Source: Gonocerus acuteangulatus | Taxonomy: Eukaryota > Arthropoda > Insecta > Hemiptera > Coreidae | Length of the DNA: 64,000 nt | Direction of reading: 5' to 3' | NCBI GenBank assembly: GCA_946811695.1 | Contig: OX328132.1 | Location: 129,986,208-130,050,207 of the forward strand | Part shown: in pieces, positions 1-11,525 of the stretch | How the letters are laid out: every line of letters starts with the position of its first letter | Position numbering within the stretch: position 1 is the stretch's first letter | Position numbers and translations under genes: made by a program | Notes under the pieces: generated by a model | What the model saw: only the letters and a program-made list of their open reading frames with translations | What the model was told of the DNA's origin: nothing | The model's database searches: none

Positions 1-249
1 AAAAGCTGAGATTTTGACTTTTTGCACCATGATTGTTGAAAACGGACCACTGTGCACCAGATGGACTCGACCCATCTCCCGCATGAGAATCTAAGGCGTT
101 GGACCACGAGGAGTCCCAAACTACATAAACGAACGATCAAACGAAGAAAGGCTGACTCACGAGTTCTGCCACAAACAAAACTTCAAAATACATAATATGT
201 ACATATATAACTGAAACTAATAAACAGTATAAACTCATATCCAGTTCCC
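1..249. other. Unassigned left flank
   Basis: No open frame of note, no recognisable repeat and no RNA gene seen. It ends where the 24-bp minisatellite begins. Confidence 0.4.
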
Positions 250-1194
250 AAGGACTACCTGTTCGACAGGGCAAGGACTACCTGCTCGACAGGGCAAGGA
301 CTACCTGCTCGACAGGGCAAGGACTACCTGCTCGACAGGGCAAGGACTACCTGCTCGACAGGGCAAGGACTACCTGCTCGACAGGGCGAGGACTACCTAC
401 TCGACAGGGCAAGGACTACCTGCTCGACAGGGCAAGGACTACCTGCTCGACAGGGCAAGGACTACCTGCTCGACAGGGCGAGGACTACCTGCTCGACAGG
501 GCAAGGACTACCTGCTCAACAGGGCAAGGACTACCTGCTCGACAGGGCAAGAACTGTCTGCTCGACAGGGCGAGGACTACCTGCTCGACAGGGCGAGGAC
601 TACCTGCTCGACAGGGCGAGGACTACCTGCTCGACAGGGCGAGGACTACCTGCTCGACAGGGAAGGACTACCTGCTCGACAGGGCAAGGACTACCTGCTC
701 GACAGGGCAAGGACTACCTGCTCGACAGGGCGAGGACTACCTGCTCGACAGGGCGAGGACTACCTGCTCGACAGGGCAAGGACTACCTGCTCTACAGGGC
801 AAGGACTACCTGCTCGACAGGGCAAGGACTACCTGCTCGACAGGGCAAGGACTACCTGCTCGACAGGGCAAGGACTACCTGCTCGACAGGGCGAGGACAA
901 CCTGCTCGACAGGGCGAGGACTACCTGCTCGACAGGGCAAGGACTACCTGCTCGACAGGGCAAGGACTACCTGCTCGACAGGGCAAGGACTACCTGCTCG
1001 ACAGGGCAAGGACTACCTGCTCGACAGGGCAAGGACTACCTGCTCGACAGGGCAAGGACTACCTGCTCGACAGGGAAGGACTACCTGCTCGACAGGGCAA
1101 GGACTACCTGCTCGACAGGGCGAGGACTACCTGCTCAACAGGGCGAGGACTACCTGCTCGACAGGGAAGGACTACCTGCTCGACAGGGCAAGGA
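250..1194. repeat. 24-bp minisatellite, about 39 copies
   Basis: The unit contains GGACTACCTGCTCGACAGG and repeats every 24 bp. A few units lack 2 bp, and common variants alternate GCAAGG and GCGAGG. As 24 is a multiple of three, one forward frame is an uninterrupted 8-residue repeat, but it has no start codon or flanking gene. Each unit holds a short inverted repeat (CCTG...CAGG). The copies are very alike, so amplification is probably recent. Confidence 0.95.
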
Positions 1195-1748
1195 CACACC
1201 AAGACACTAACACTTTACTTCCACGACCCTTCACACATAGTACAGACAAACAAATTACGCTTTATGATGTAAAAAACTTACTTAAGCTGAGTATAAATAC
1301 TATGATATTAGAAAGCAGACTGAGTACTACCTCAAGAATGGCTTGATGAACGCACACCCACATTACTCGCTCCGATCCCAGTGACGACGGCTTCCACCAA
1401 CAGACATGACAACAGTTTATGATTCCTAATCAAATAGCATCTTCCCAATGAATAGTTTCATATGTTATATGTAAAAAGTATGTTTGCTTGGGTGAAATTT
1501 CTTTTAAAATCAAGATTTTTGTATTAGCTGAAGGAAGGCTGGGAATTTCGGATTCCAACAAACTCTTCAACATTTCACTTCGGTTTCACTAATCACAAAC
1601 AAAGAAAACAGTTTTTTTCTCTGTTTACAGGCTAGTCAAGCTGATAAACGTATTTTACTGCCACACAAATTTAACAAACCTAATTTTGAAACAACTGTAA
1701 CAACATTTTCCCTTAAAAATATTCCACTTCAAACAAAAACTAAACTAC
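1195..1748. other. Unassigned AT-rich spacer
   Basis: Lies between the minisatellite and the left TSD of the ORF1-only LINE. I see no gene and no recognisable element. Confidence 0.4.
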
Positions 1749-1984
1749 AATTACTATAAGAAAATAGAGAGAGACAGCTTTGCCTCCTGACCGAGAGATA
1801 CTGACTTATCCTCTCTCTTATCTACTACATCCTCTAATCCTTAACTACTTATCTCATTCTCAGCTTTACTACTTCTCTTTTAAATAAATACTTATAAAAT
1901 GGATAACGATTTTCAAAGCAAACCAGGCCCATCACTAGACGATGTTTTCAAAATGTTAGCTCTGATTCACAAGGACATAAAAAA

Positions 1985-2312
1985 GAGCAGCGAGGAGGCT
2001 AGAATATATAAAGAAGAACTAGAGAAAACCAAAGAACGAGTCCAGGCTCTAGAATCAGCTCAAAAAGAGCAACGAGGAGGCTAGAATATATAAAGAAGAA
2101 CTAGAGAAAACCAAAGAACGAGTCCAGGCTCTAGAATCAGCTCAAAAAGAGCAACGAGGAGGCTAGAATATATAAAGAAGAACTAGAGAAAACCAAAGAA
2201 CGAGTCCAGGCTCTAGAATCAGCTCAAAAAGAGCAACGAGGAGGCTAGAATATATAAAGAAGAACTAGAGAAAACCAAAGAACGAGTCCAGGCTCTAGAA
2301 TCAGCTCAAAAA
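1985..2312 (+). repeat. 82-bp tandem repeat inside LINE ORF1, 4 copies
   Basis: Units start at 1985, 2067, 2149 and 2231 and look nearly identical. The period is not a multiple of three, so each added unit shifts the coiled-coil frame. The first unit is in the ORF1 frame, so the array grew from ORF1 itself. Confidence 0.95.
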
Positions 2313-2816
2313 GATTTAGTAACGGAACTTCAAAATCTTCATAAAATAATCGAAAAAAAGGACACTCAAAGACGAAAGAAAAACCTAATTTTGCACAATT
2401 TTCCTGAAAGCATGGATGAGACTCCAGTAAGCCTCGTTGATGGTTTTGTCCAGCTCACCGAGGAAAAACTTCAAATTCCCCTACAAAAAATTGAACTGGA
2501 TTGTGCCATAAGACTAGGGCGAAGGCTTGAAGGTAAAATTAGGCCAGTTCTTGTCCGATTTAATTCATCTTGGCGAAAATATGAAATACTTCGTTCGAAT
2601 AACCAAATTAAAAAGCATGGTTTAAGTTTTTCAGACGACCTACCAAAAGAGATAAGATTCAAACGAAGAGAACTTATACCGTATCTGACGGAAGCCAGAA
2701 AGAACAATATTCATACAGTCATGAGACGGGATAAACTCTCCATGAACGGTCAGCTCTACTCCCTTCAAGACCTGAAGAGGAATAAACATTTAATGAAAAC
2801 CAGTGGAGCAGCGAAG

Positions 2817-3120
2817 CCTAGTGAGGAGATGAAGGAAGCATCAGCAGCCGACGATACGAGTAGTCCCATGAAGAAGGCCTAGTGAGGAGATGAAGGAAGC
2901 ATCAGCAGCCGACGATACGAGTAGTCCCATGAAGAAGGCCTATGAGGAGATGAAGGAAGCATCAGCAGCCGACGATACGAGTAGTCCCATGAAGAAGGCC
3001 TAGTGAGGAGATGAAGGAAGCATCAGCAGCCGACGATACGAGTAGTCCCATGAAGAAGGCCTAGTGAGGAGATGAAGGAAGCATCAGCAGCCGACGATAC
3101 GAGTAGTCCCATAAGAAGGC
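2817..3120 (+). repeat. 61-bp tandem repeat at the ORF1 C-terminus, 5 copies
   Basis: Units of 60-61 bp begin GTGAGGAGATGAAGGAAGC or close variants. The third unit lacks 1 bp and the last lacks a base in its final ATG. It is the second independent tandem expansion in the same LINE copy. Confidence 0.95.
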
Positions 3121-3997
3121 CTAAGGGGAGACTGAGGAGAATATCCTAGCGGAACGGACTTCAGCTAAACTGGAAACGTTTGCATTTAGACGTCGCGCAA
3201 CTTCTCGAAAGAGTCCACGCAGGAAGATGTTGATTCCAGAACAGAAGTTTCCTCTACTGCCTCAACGGAACCCGACTTAGCGAGAAATAGGAACACACGA
3301 CGTTTCGTGGAATTAGAAGGATTTTAGAATTTTGTTAGCCGACAATTTAACCATTAAATTTTATGAAACTAGAGATATATAATGCTCAAATATTAAGGAG
3401 AACTCAAAAGTATTTAAATGAACTCTAGACCAAAAATACAAATTGTTCCTTGAAGTGTCAGGAAATTTGAGACCTAATCTCTGCACCTTCAAACTGGAAG
3501 ACATGAAAGAACATTATGACACTTCTTCGCTACCATAACCAGCAATAATTGTAGCAGCCTATTCAACCTCATCACTGAATGTGAAAAGTGAAGTTTTTAT
3601 TTTTGTGATTATAATTATTATTTAAATGTTAACGTCAAGTTTATGATTATTCGAATTGGAAATAATTGAAATATGTATGTATTTTTTTTTCAATATCTAT
3701 TTGTGCTAGAGAAAATTTTCCCTTTATTATTTTACTTTCAATAGTAATATTATTTTATTTTATATAGTTTTTTTTTCTCTGTTGAATAGGTATTTGTTGA
3801 TTTTTCTTCTTCTTATTATTTTTTTAAATACTGTTTATACACCACTATGGCTTATACATAATTTAAACAGACTCCCTGTAAATTGTAATTGTAATTTACA
3901 AAATACAGTAATTATTGATTGATTGATTGATTGAATTACTATAAGAAGAAAGAAAAACTCTTTTCTCATTAGGGAAATTTTATAGAAAAATAACTCA

Positions 3998-4096
3998 GCC
4001 CCGGTGGGACTCTGTCCCGGGGGGACTCTGCCCCGGGGGGACTCTGTCCCGGGGGGACTCTGCCCCGGGGGGACTCTGCCCCGGGGGGACTCTGTC
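3998..4096. repeat. 16-bp GC-rich minisatellite, 6 copies
   Basis: The unit is about CCCCGGGGGGACTCTG, repeating at ACTCTG positions 4009, 4025, 4041, 4057, 4073 and 4089. Each unit contains the palindrome CCCCGGGG. Small open frames on both strands here are by-products of the repeat. Confidence 0.95.
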
Positions 4097-4644
4097 ACTG
4101 AATACTGTGTGCTCCGAACTTTTAATTGCCATTGTAGAAGTTTGAACTGGCCTTCAAGTATCGATTTATCTTCACGGAAAACAGCCTTTAAACGATATTT
4201 ACTTGCAAGACATGCCGACGTTTCTCTTTTCATCTTTTTGTAATGTATATCTAACAAAAAAAAATTGGAACCGTTGAGAAATGCCCACCCCCTATCCCTG
4301 ATCATTAAGGGAGTTTATCCAGGCCATCATTTTCTATTTGTATCGCACTAATTAATTAGTTTTTGGTGTTTTGAGTTCATCTCGATGGGGAATGGGCAAT
4401 TGTATTTTTTTAATACAGATTTGTGATTATCGGATCAAAATACATTGAAAAAATGTGCCAGTAATAAGTAAGTAAGTAAATGCTCTATCTTGAGATTAAA
4501 TGAGAACTATGTAGGAAAACAATCATTTTTTATTACATTGAGTGGAGATGGTTGACTGTTAGTGATGCGAAAGTAGAAATTGCCCGGGTTCGGTTGTTGG
4601 GTCTTAATAAAACTACATTTTACATGTGATAATGGGTTTTATTG
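4097..4644. other. Unassigned; possible Penelope LTR remnant
   Basis: No gene seen. On the minus strand around 4205-4238 there is a degenerate second copy of a GAAACGTCGGC core like the one at 4645-4679, which suggests decayed Penelope-type terminal sequence. Confidence 0.3.
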
Positions 4645-4676
4645 TTTGCCGACGTTTCTGCTGAAATTCATCAGGG

Positions 4677-4679
<3 letters not shown>
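4645..4679 (-). ncRNA. Candidate hammerhead-ribozyme-like motif
   Basis: On the minus strand the order is GCC, CTGATGA, a short variable segment, GAAACGTC, then GGC. CTGATGA and GAAAC match the two conserved core strands of hammerhead ribozymes, GTC is the usual cleavage triplet, and GCC can pair with GGC as a short stem I. Compact hammerheads with almost no stem III are known from the terminal repeats of Penelope-like elements, and Penelope fragments occur elsewhere in this window. Stem II is weak here, so it may be inactive. Confidence 0.4.

Positions 4680-4732
<53 letters not shown>
4680..4732. repeat. (TA)n microsatellite
   Basis: Uninterrupted TA repeat directly next to the hammerhead-like motif. 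Confidence 0.98.
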
Positions 4733-4736
<4 letters not shown>

Positions 4737-4959
4737 TGTACCGTTAAATTTGACTTGAATGAATATTAAAATTATTAAAAATAATTTAAATTTGCAAATT
4801 CACTTACCGACACCTAGGGTGGTACAATTTATCCGGATAGACCAACGGATAGCCAGGTTCAAGGAGGTATGAAACCCAGGTGATCCAAATAATAAATAAT
4901 AAAGAACACAATAAGATAACTCAGAGCTGGTAACTATATTGGAATAAGTATACAGTCAG

Positions 4960-5088
4960 TTCAGACATAATTAATATTATTCAAATATTGAATAATATAG
5001 TAGCACAAATAGATCCTCGGGAAAAGTATAAATATAAATTAAATATAATTAACATTAGAAATATCACAAATAAATTCCCAATAAATGA

Positions 5089-5136
<48 letters not shown>

Positions 5137-5257
5137 TAAATATAATTAATATCTTGAAATACCACAAATAGATTCCCAATGAAAGGGGTAAACACACATA
5201 TACCAAATATAATCAATATTTAGAAATATCACAAATAAATTCCCACCAAAAGGGTAA

Positions 5258-5303
<46 letters not shown>

Positions 5304-5575
5304 TACAATTAATATTTAGAAATATCACAAGTAGGTTCCCAGTAAAAGGATTAATATAAATATGTTCAATATAATTAATAATTTGAGAAAAAGCACAAAT
5401 AGCCTCTCAGTAAAAGTATCGATAGATATACATATCTGTATATACGCCAGATATTATTATTAATCTGGGAAGAAGCAAATATAGACTCTCAATAAAAGCA
5501 TAAACATATAAACATACTCCAGATATAATCAGGAATCTGGGAAGAAGCAAAAATAGACTTTCGATAAAGTTATAA

Positions 5576-5637
<62 letters not shown>

Positions 5638-5700
5638 AATATAATATTCAATTTGGGAAAAGACACAATTCTCAACTCTCATAAAATTCAATAGTCTGGC
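4960..5700. repeat. Diverged ~85-bp tandem repeat with embedded (TA)n tracts
   Basis: At least seven related units share the order: ATATAATTAATAT-like stretch, GAAATATCACAAATA or GAAGAAGCAAATATAGA, a TTCCCA or TCTC word, then AAAAG and TAAATATA. Three units carry expanded TA tracts (about 5094-5132, 5263-5299, 5579-5634), all at the same place after TAAATATA or TAAGCATA. The other units have only short TA there. It is an old minisatellite in which TA tracts expanded separately. Confidence 0.75.
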
Positions 5701-6582
5701 CTGGCCAATAACTACTTGTAAATAATACATTACGATAAGACTGAAATCCATATCTATCCAATAAATTGGCATAGAAATCACATTCTGAAGAAATACTGAA
5801 TTGCAACTACATATGCAATTCCATAAACTGGCATAGCCACCAATATTAAATTGCAACAACACAAAATTTTAGTAAATTGGCAATGCCAATAACTTATTTA
5901 GCGATAGTAAACTTAAACTTTTCCCAAATTTTTATGCTATACACTTCCATATAGTTACTTGCACTCATTGCAGTAATCCAACAACAACAAAAATTTACAT
6001 GAGGCCTGGAAATAAATAAAACGTGGAGCCTGGTGTCCAGCAGAAGGTAAAAGTGTATGGGTTACTCACTCATTTGTCCCACAAATAAGCTCTAAATGCC
6101 GACGACATGGAGTTCCAATCACATGTTCGGCCAAAACGATAAAACGGGGAAAACAAATGCCGCCTCCTCGTGCTACTGGATCTTCATTTTCAATATTAAA
6201 TAAAAGGACGCCTCAGTCCCTCCATAAAAGCTGGAAGCCCCATACTTGCAAAGAAAAAGTTTCCTCTGGCACGTGCTACCTACGCCATCTTATTCCAGAC
6301 TCCCCTAGCAACCGACGCCTCTCCTAACCAAGGCCTACCGACCACGGGAAAAAAACAAAAGAAGAAAAATCTTAAATTGTACAAGAAAACTGTTACATCC
6401 AAAATGGAGAAGAAAATTGACTATCTCTTGTGGATAGTGATCATTTAAATGTAATGCGAATGCCGAATCAAAAATAAAACATAAAAATGTAATGAGTCCA
6501 AAGAGGTAGAGAAAGCAGGTTCTCACTCCGCGCAGGGCAACACGTCACAATATATATATACAAAAACGATTCTAATATCAAA
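5701..6582. other. Unassigned AT-rich sequence
   Basis: No supported gene, RNA or element. Short frames on the minus strand (5635-5862, 6335-6526) have no recognisable domain. The segment ends at the 5' end of a Helentron-like element. Confidence 0.4.
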
Positions 6583-6989
6583 GTCCGACTCGCACGAACT
6601 GCATCACTTTAGCGGTTCCGTTCTTATCCCTAATGTCATTTGGAAAGGTTTAAATAGAAACAGTTATAATTTTGGTTCAAAAAAAAAAAAAATCAATTCA
6701 AAAGTGGTTTAAACGAAGGCAAAAACCCGTTCAAAAGAGCAAAACAAACACATTTGCAGATTTAAGCACTTATTTCTCCGATTGACATCGCATAATCGAA
6801 AGTAGCTTCAGAATCTTTTATGTAGAGAATTTAGTAAGCTTTCGAATGGTTGCTATCCATTTACCATGATTTTCCAACTGTTTTCGAGATATTAAGGAAA
6901 ATATAAGAAGTTCCCAAAACCTTTCATGAGTATTAATAAAATATTTTATTCTAATCCGTCCTTAACTCCAAACGTAACCAAAATTCAAA

Positions 6990-7760
6990 CATCTTGGTTT
7001 ATATGAATGGAGTTGGTGCTGCAGTACTTAGCACATCAGGATCCTGTATTTTCGCTCTCCCGGCGATCTGCAGTAACTATACAGCAAGTGGGGAAGCGCT
7101 GAACATCAATTCTCCAACGAAACCCGATTTAATGATATTTCCAGATTCTCTTTCTCTCCTTCCTATAGGTGATCCATATTCAACTCATCCTCTGATAGTA
7201 AATATTTAAAAGAATATATGAATTACATCTACAGGGGTGACTTTTATATGGATTCCCGGACATTGTGGAATTATCAAAACGAGAAGTTTGACACCTTGGC
7301 AAGGAAAGCAATTAGAGAAGGCAGGTCATTCCATAAAGTTCCGAAAAATGATCTAATAGCTCATGGAAAAGACTCTATATGGATGAGATGGGAAACTGTC
7401 TGGCACGAAATGAGAGATAATAAGCTCCGAGGGATAAAAGGAAGTGTTAAGCCTTGGAAGACATCCACAAAAGATACAAGAAGAGAAGAAGTAGTCTTGA
7501 CCCGAATGTGAATCGGCCATACAAACCTCACCCATTCCTTCCTCAAGTCAAAGTATCCTCCTCATATTTGTAACTCATGCATTGTGCTGCTCACTGTGAA
7601 GCACATCTTGACGGATTTCCGTGACTAGAAGCAACTGAAAGAACTTCATCAACTATCATATTCCGTTGATCAAATTCTAGGTGATTATACCAACCAAGTG
7701 GAGCGGCTTTTTGAATTTTTAGGGACCGCCAAATTGATGAACAAAATCTAGATAGAACAT
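6990..7760 (+). pseudogene. RNase H and C-terminal region of an I-type LINE ORF2, decayed
   Basis: Frames 6994-7209 and 7218-7511 and the sequence to about 7760 read as parts of one LINE ribonuclease H plus tail. They show GVGAAVLS, then a DSLSLL strand, then IPGHCGI (in a shifted frame), then TLARKAIREG, and a tail with RREEVVLTRM and ICNSC...VKHILTD. The same order occurs in the better-preserved LINE at 44991-45788 (TDSLSS, WIPGHC, RREEVILSRL, CSTC...IKHIFTEC). There are several frameshifts and stops. RNase H would remove RNA from the cDNA hybrid during target-primed reverse transcription. It is 5'-truncated: no reverse transcriptase precedes it. Confidence 0.75.
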
Positions 7761-7950
7761 AAAGAACCGAAATGCTCATTTGTTTGTTTCATTTATTTAT
7801 AATTTTTATATATTATTTTATTATCATTATTTTAGGACTTTCCTCCGAAGGAAAGTAGCTATTGAGGTTGCACTCGTGACGGAATTTTTGAAAAATGTCT
7901 TCAAATCTTTAACCTAGTAAACACCGAAAATGACCCCCGTTAAAATTTAC

Positions 7951-8061
<111 letters not shown>

Positions 8062-8159
8062 TGTTAACACGATAGCGGCCAGAGTTTTTGTTTTTTCTTC
8101 ACGAAACGTAGTATATAGCGTTCAATTAGCAAACGGTTGAACGAGTTCGTTAACCACTA

Positions 8160-8775
8160 AAATCGGTCCACCGGACGGGGGGGGGGGGGGGGGGTTTACT
8201 CCCAACCCAAAACACTAATTTGATCATGCCAGTCGTAATATTGGTTATATTTCAACGAAACTTGGTATTCGTAGTGGTAATCTAAAGATAAAAGTGATAT
8301 GTAAAAATAAACTAAATCGGTTCATTAGAAGGGGGGGGGTTTACTTCGGACCCACAATACCAATTTGCCACTACCAGCCGTGATTTTTGTTATATTTTGA
8401 CGAAACTTGGTATTGGTAGTGGTAATCTAGAGAGAAAAGTAAGATGTAAAAATAAACTAAATCGGTTCAATAGAAGGGGGGGTTTACTTCGGACCCACAA
8501 TACCAATTCGCCATTACCAGCCGTGATTTTTGTTATATTTCGACTAAACTCGGTATTTGTAGTGGTAACCTGCAGGTACAAATGTGTTTTAAAAATAAAT
8601 TAAATCGGTTAATTAGGAGGGGGGGTTTACTCCGGACCCAAATTACTAATATACTCATACCGGTCGTAATTTCTGCTGTATTGTAACGAAACGCGGTATA
8701 CGTCTTGGGTAACTCATGGGAAAAAAGTATTGTAAAAATGAGCTAAATCGGTCGATCGGAAAGGGGGGTTTACTT
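8160..8775 (-). repeat. Internal ~145-bp repeats with poly-G tracts
   Basis: AAATCGGT recurs at 8160, 8314, 8459, 8602 and 8745, giving periods of 154, 145, 143 and 143 bp. Each unit has AAATCGGT, a G-run (18 G at 8177-8194, 6-9 G elsewhere), TTTACT, CCCA, then a GACGAAACTTGGTAT block. Several units contain the inverted pair CCACTACCA / TGGTAGTGG. The same ladder occurs in the second family A copy (about 42380-42980). Confidence 0.9.
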
Positions 8776-9297
8776 TGTAATATATTTCAATAGAATTAGC
8801 TTGCCAGACGTAGGTTCGCAAGGCCTCCGCAAGGAGCGCTATCTCCCACTAGAGGGACTGTATCCTGTTCCTGCGTCAGATCAAAAGACGAAAATATGAA
8901 GTTTTTAGTATTTATTAAGTAGTGTAGTAAACATAACTCTGGAAGCAAATTAATAATTGAACAGTTACTCATTACAAAATTAAAAGAGAACTATTCATGT
9001 TTTCATTTTATTTATGTAGGATATTTTAAGCAAATCGTTCTGGAAACCAGTCTACACAACCCAAATTCTAAGGAAAGTGCTTAGTTATGCAGCTCCTGCG
9101 TGACGGATTTTTTTTCATATGGTTTGTTATTATTATTATTTTTTCTTACATTTATTATTATATTTTATTTTTTCCATTTTTTTATTTTTTTTAATCTATT
9201 TATATTTTCTGTTTGCATGCAATTGAGCATTTCTCTTTTGACGTTTGAACTAATATCTACAAATAAAACTATTATTAGCAGCAATCAGAATGTATAC

Positions 9298-9509
9298 ATA
9301 TGAAAATTTATTAAAGAAATAAAATGAAAATTACCACACACAGGAATGGCGTTAATGAGTTTAAGGGTTGACACACTATTATAATAATTTTAAAAAAAAC
9401 TTGACGCAACAAATATTTTTCCAAGTTTCTCGAAAACGGCTAAAGCTATCACCTTAAAAATGGGTTCATTCGTTTTTCTAGGCAGAGAAGCCTATAAAAC
9501 GAGTACTTA
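9298..9509 (+). other. Family B sequence between insertions
   Basis: Contains CAACAAATATTTTTCC, a CTAAAGCTATC block and CCTATAAAACGAGTA, all also present at 28590-28695 and inverted at 32000-32130. It confirms that family B continues after the LINE insertion. Confidence 0.6.
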
Positions 9510-9682
9510 GAGTGCGTTTACACTAGGATAGTTATTGCAGGATATTTATATCAGAGAGAAATTCTGACTAATGTAAACCATATAGAATATATGTCAGACA
9601 TAAATTTTACATGGTTTCCATTAGTCAGAATTTCTCTCTGATATAAATATCCTGCAATAACTATCCTAGTGTAAACGCACCC
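9510..9682. mobile_element. Palindromic MITE, probable TA target duplication
   Basis: Left and right arms of about 65 bp are inverted copies. The ends are GAGTGCGTTTACACTAGG and, on the other strand, GGGTGCGTTTACACTAGG. TA lies on both sides (9508-9509, 9683-9684). It interrupts family B between GAGTACT and the CAATC...GCGTTACG block, as comparison with 28680-28710 and 31970-32030 shows. It has no coding capacity and is most like a Tc1/mariner-type MITE by its TA sites. Confidence 0.75.
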
Positions 9683-9852
9683 TAACAATCATATGATGTA
9701 AGCGTTACGATTTTTTTCGCGCGTATTTCGCTCCTAAAAGCACGTTCCGGTGGACGGATTCTGCTGGTTAACGAACTTGACCTTTCAAATTAGACGAAAG
9801 ATTTGTGTACCAAATTTCATCAATATCGGACAGACAAATATATATATATATA

Positions 9853-11525
9853 CAGGGTGATTCAGGTCTAAGTAGCCAAACTTCAGGAGGTGATTTTAGA
9901 CATCATTTCCAACAAAAAAGTTCATTTAAAGTATTGTCCGATTCGTAATGGAAAAGCAGTTATGTCCAATTTTCTGTTTTTTTTAAGGTAGACATATTTT
10001 TTATTGAATAAGAACGGATTGCCCAAAAACCGTTGAAGATAATTAAATTCTAATTATGCCACCATAAAATAGACAAAATTTCCTTTAAGAAAACGGTGAT
10101 TTAATTCACTAAACCCATTGATAAAGATACTTTCTGGGCGTCTAATAACGCACTTCTGTTTTTCTCGATGAATCAGTGGTTTTTCGCAATGTTTTCCCTC
10201 AGCCCCCTAACGGCCTACGGTTCACTACTTACAGGAAAACTTGTACATTTAGTCAAATACTTTGTGGGAAGAAATTATAAATTATTCATTATTTATTGGC
10301 CAAACTGTGGGAAACCATTGTCCAATCCGGAACCAATAAGAAGTAACTGTGGGAACCCATTGTCCAATCCGGAAGCAATAAGAAGTAACTGTGGGAACCC
10401 ATTGTCCAATCCGGAAGCAATAAGAAGTAACTGTGGGAACCCATTGTCCAATCCGGAACCAATAAGAAGTAACTGTGGGAACCCATTGTCCAATCCGGAA
10501 GCAATAAGAAGTAACTGTGGGAACCCATTGTCCAATCCGGAACCAATAAGAAGTAACTGAAAAACATTTTCGGAAAAGTTTTTCATTTGAGAGATTTGTC
10601 ACATTTTTTGTTTTCTTAATTGTTATTGATTTATCACTTTTTATTTGCATGACACTCGTGTTTTGACAAGACATTTTGAGGGGATAATTCAAAAACATTT
10701 CAGGATAGTTAAATAATTGTATTCCGAAATTTACACATAATTTGAAATATTTTAGAATAAAATTTCAAATAATACTAAAAAAAAAAAAATATTGCGGGAG
10801 GGAAATTTCAAAATATATTAGCAAATATTTTAGTTCCAACTACATCGTGTAAAAGATAAATCAATGAAAAATTGGAAAAGACGAAAAGTGCCATATCTCT
10901 CAAATGAAAAACTTTTCCAATCGTTTCTTTCATTTACTTTTATTGCTTATGGACTGGGCAATGGATACCCACAGTTTTACCAATAAAAAATGAATAATTT
11001 TTAATTTCTTCACACGAGGTATTTGAAAATAACAAAAGTACATTCCACATTTTTGTGACAAAAGGGAGCCAATCTTTCAATTTATCCCCGAATAAACCTC
11101 CACTTCATTTGCATGGATTTAATGTTTACTAAATGTAGAAGGTTTCCTGTAAGTATTGAATCTGTAGTCCGTTAGGAGGCTGAGGAAAAAAATCGCGAAA
11201 AAACTCTGATACATTGATAAAAACAGAAGTTCGTTATTGGACGTCCAGAAAGTATGTTTTAATAATGGTTTTTGTGAATTAAATTACTGTTTTTTTAAAA
11301 GGAAATTGTGTCTATTTTTTGATAGTATAATTAGAATTTAATTATCTTGAACAATGTTTGAGCAATCCTTTCTTATTCATTAAAAAACATGACTACGTTA
11401 AAAGACGGAAAATTGGACATAGCTCCTTTTCCTTTCGGAATCGGACCATAATTCAAATGAGCTTTTCCTTGGAAATTATGTCTATATTCACCTCATGGAG
11501 TTTGGCTGCTTAGACCTGAATCACC

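Larger units (their letters stand above)
1899..3200 (+). pseudogene. LINE ORF1 protein, frame-broken by two tandem expansions
   Basis: The frame opens with an ATG at 1899 and a charged coiled-coil-like stretch (residues about 25-60, rich in E, K, R and Q). It hits a stop at 2082 because an 82-bp segment is tandemly repeated. The frame resumes after the repeats and is open through 2882. That part resembles the RNA-binding ORF1 domain of insect LINEs: a basic RRKKNLILHNFPES segment, then IRLGRR...RPVLVRF, then DLPKEIRFKRREL. The C-terminal tail is expanded by a 61-bp repeat and runs into a stop. ORF1 proteins of this kind bind LINE RNA in ribonucleoprotein particles. It cannot make one protein as it stands. 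Confidence 0.7.
1763..3933 (+). mobile_element. ORF1-only (half-LINE) retrotransposon with 14-bp TSD
   Basis: The element is bounded by a direct repeat AATTACTATAAGAA at 1749-1762 and 3934-3947, which I read as the TSD. It starts with a pyrimidine-rich leader, carries a LINE ORF1 from 1899, and ends in a short ATTG tandem tail (3911-3933), a usual type of LINE 3' tail. No endonuclease or reverse transcriptase lies between ORF1 and the tail. It therefore resembles half-LINE elements that depend on another LINE for movement. The roughly 800 bp after ORF1 reads as 3' UTR plus possible ORF2 debris. Confidence 0.75.

Noticed and set aside
250..1194. Possible CRISPR array
   Set aside because: Units are directly contiguous with no variable spacers; it is a minisatellite in a eukaryotic context. 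The 31-bp arrays were rejected for the same reason.
10168..10698. Forward and reverse frames of 92-138 codons
   Set aside because: They are repeat-encoded by the 42-bp units in a foldback arm and show no transposase motif.
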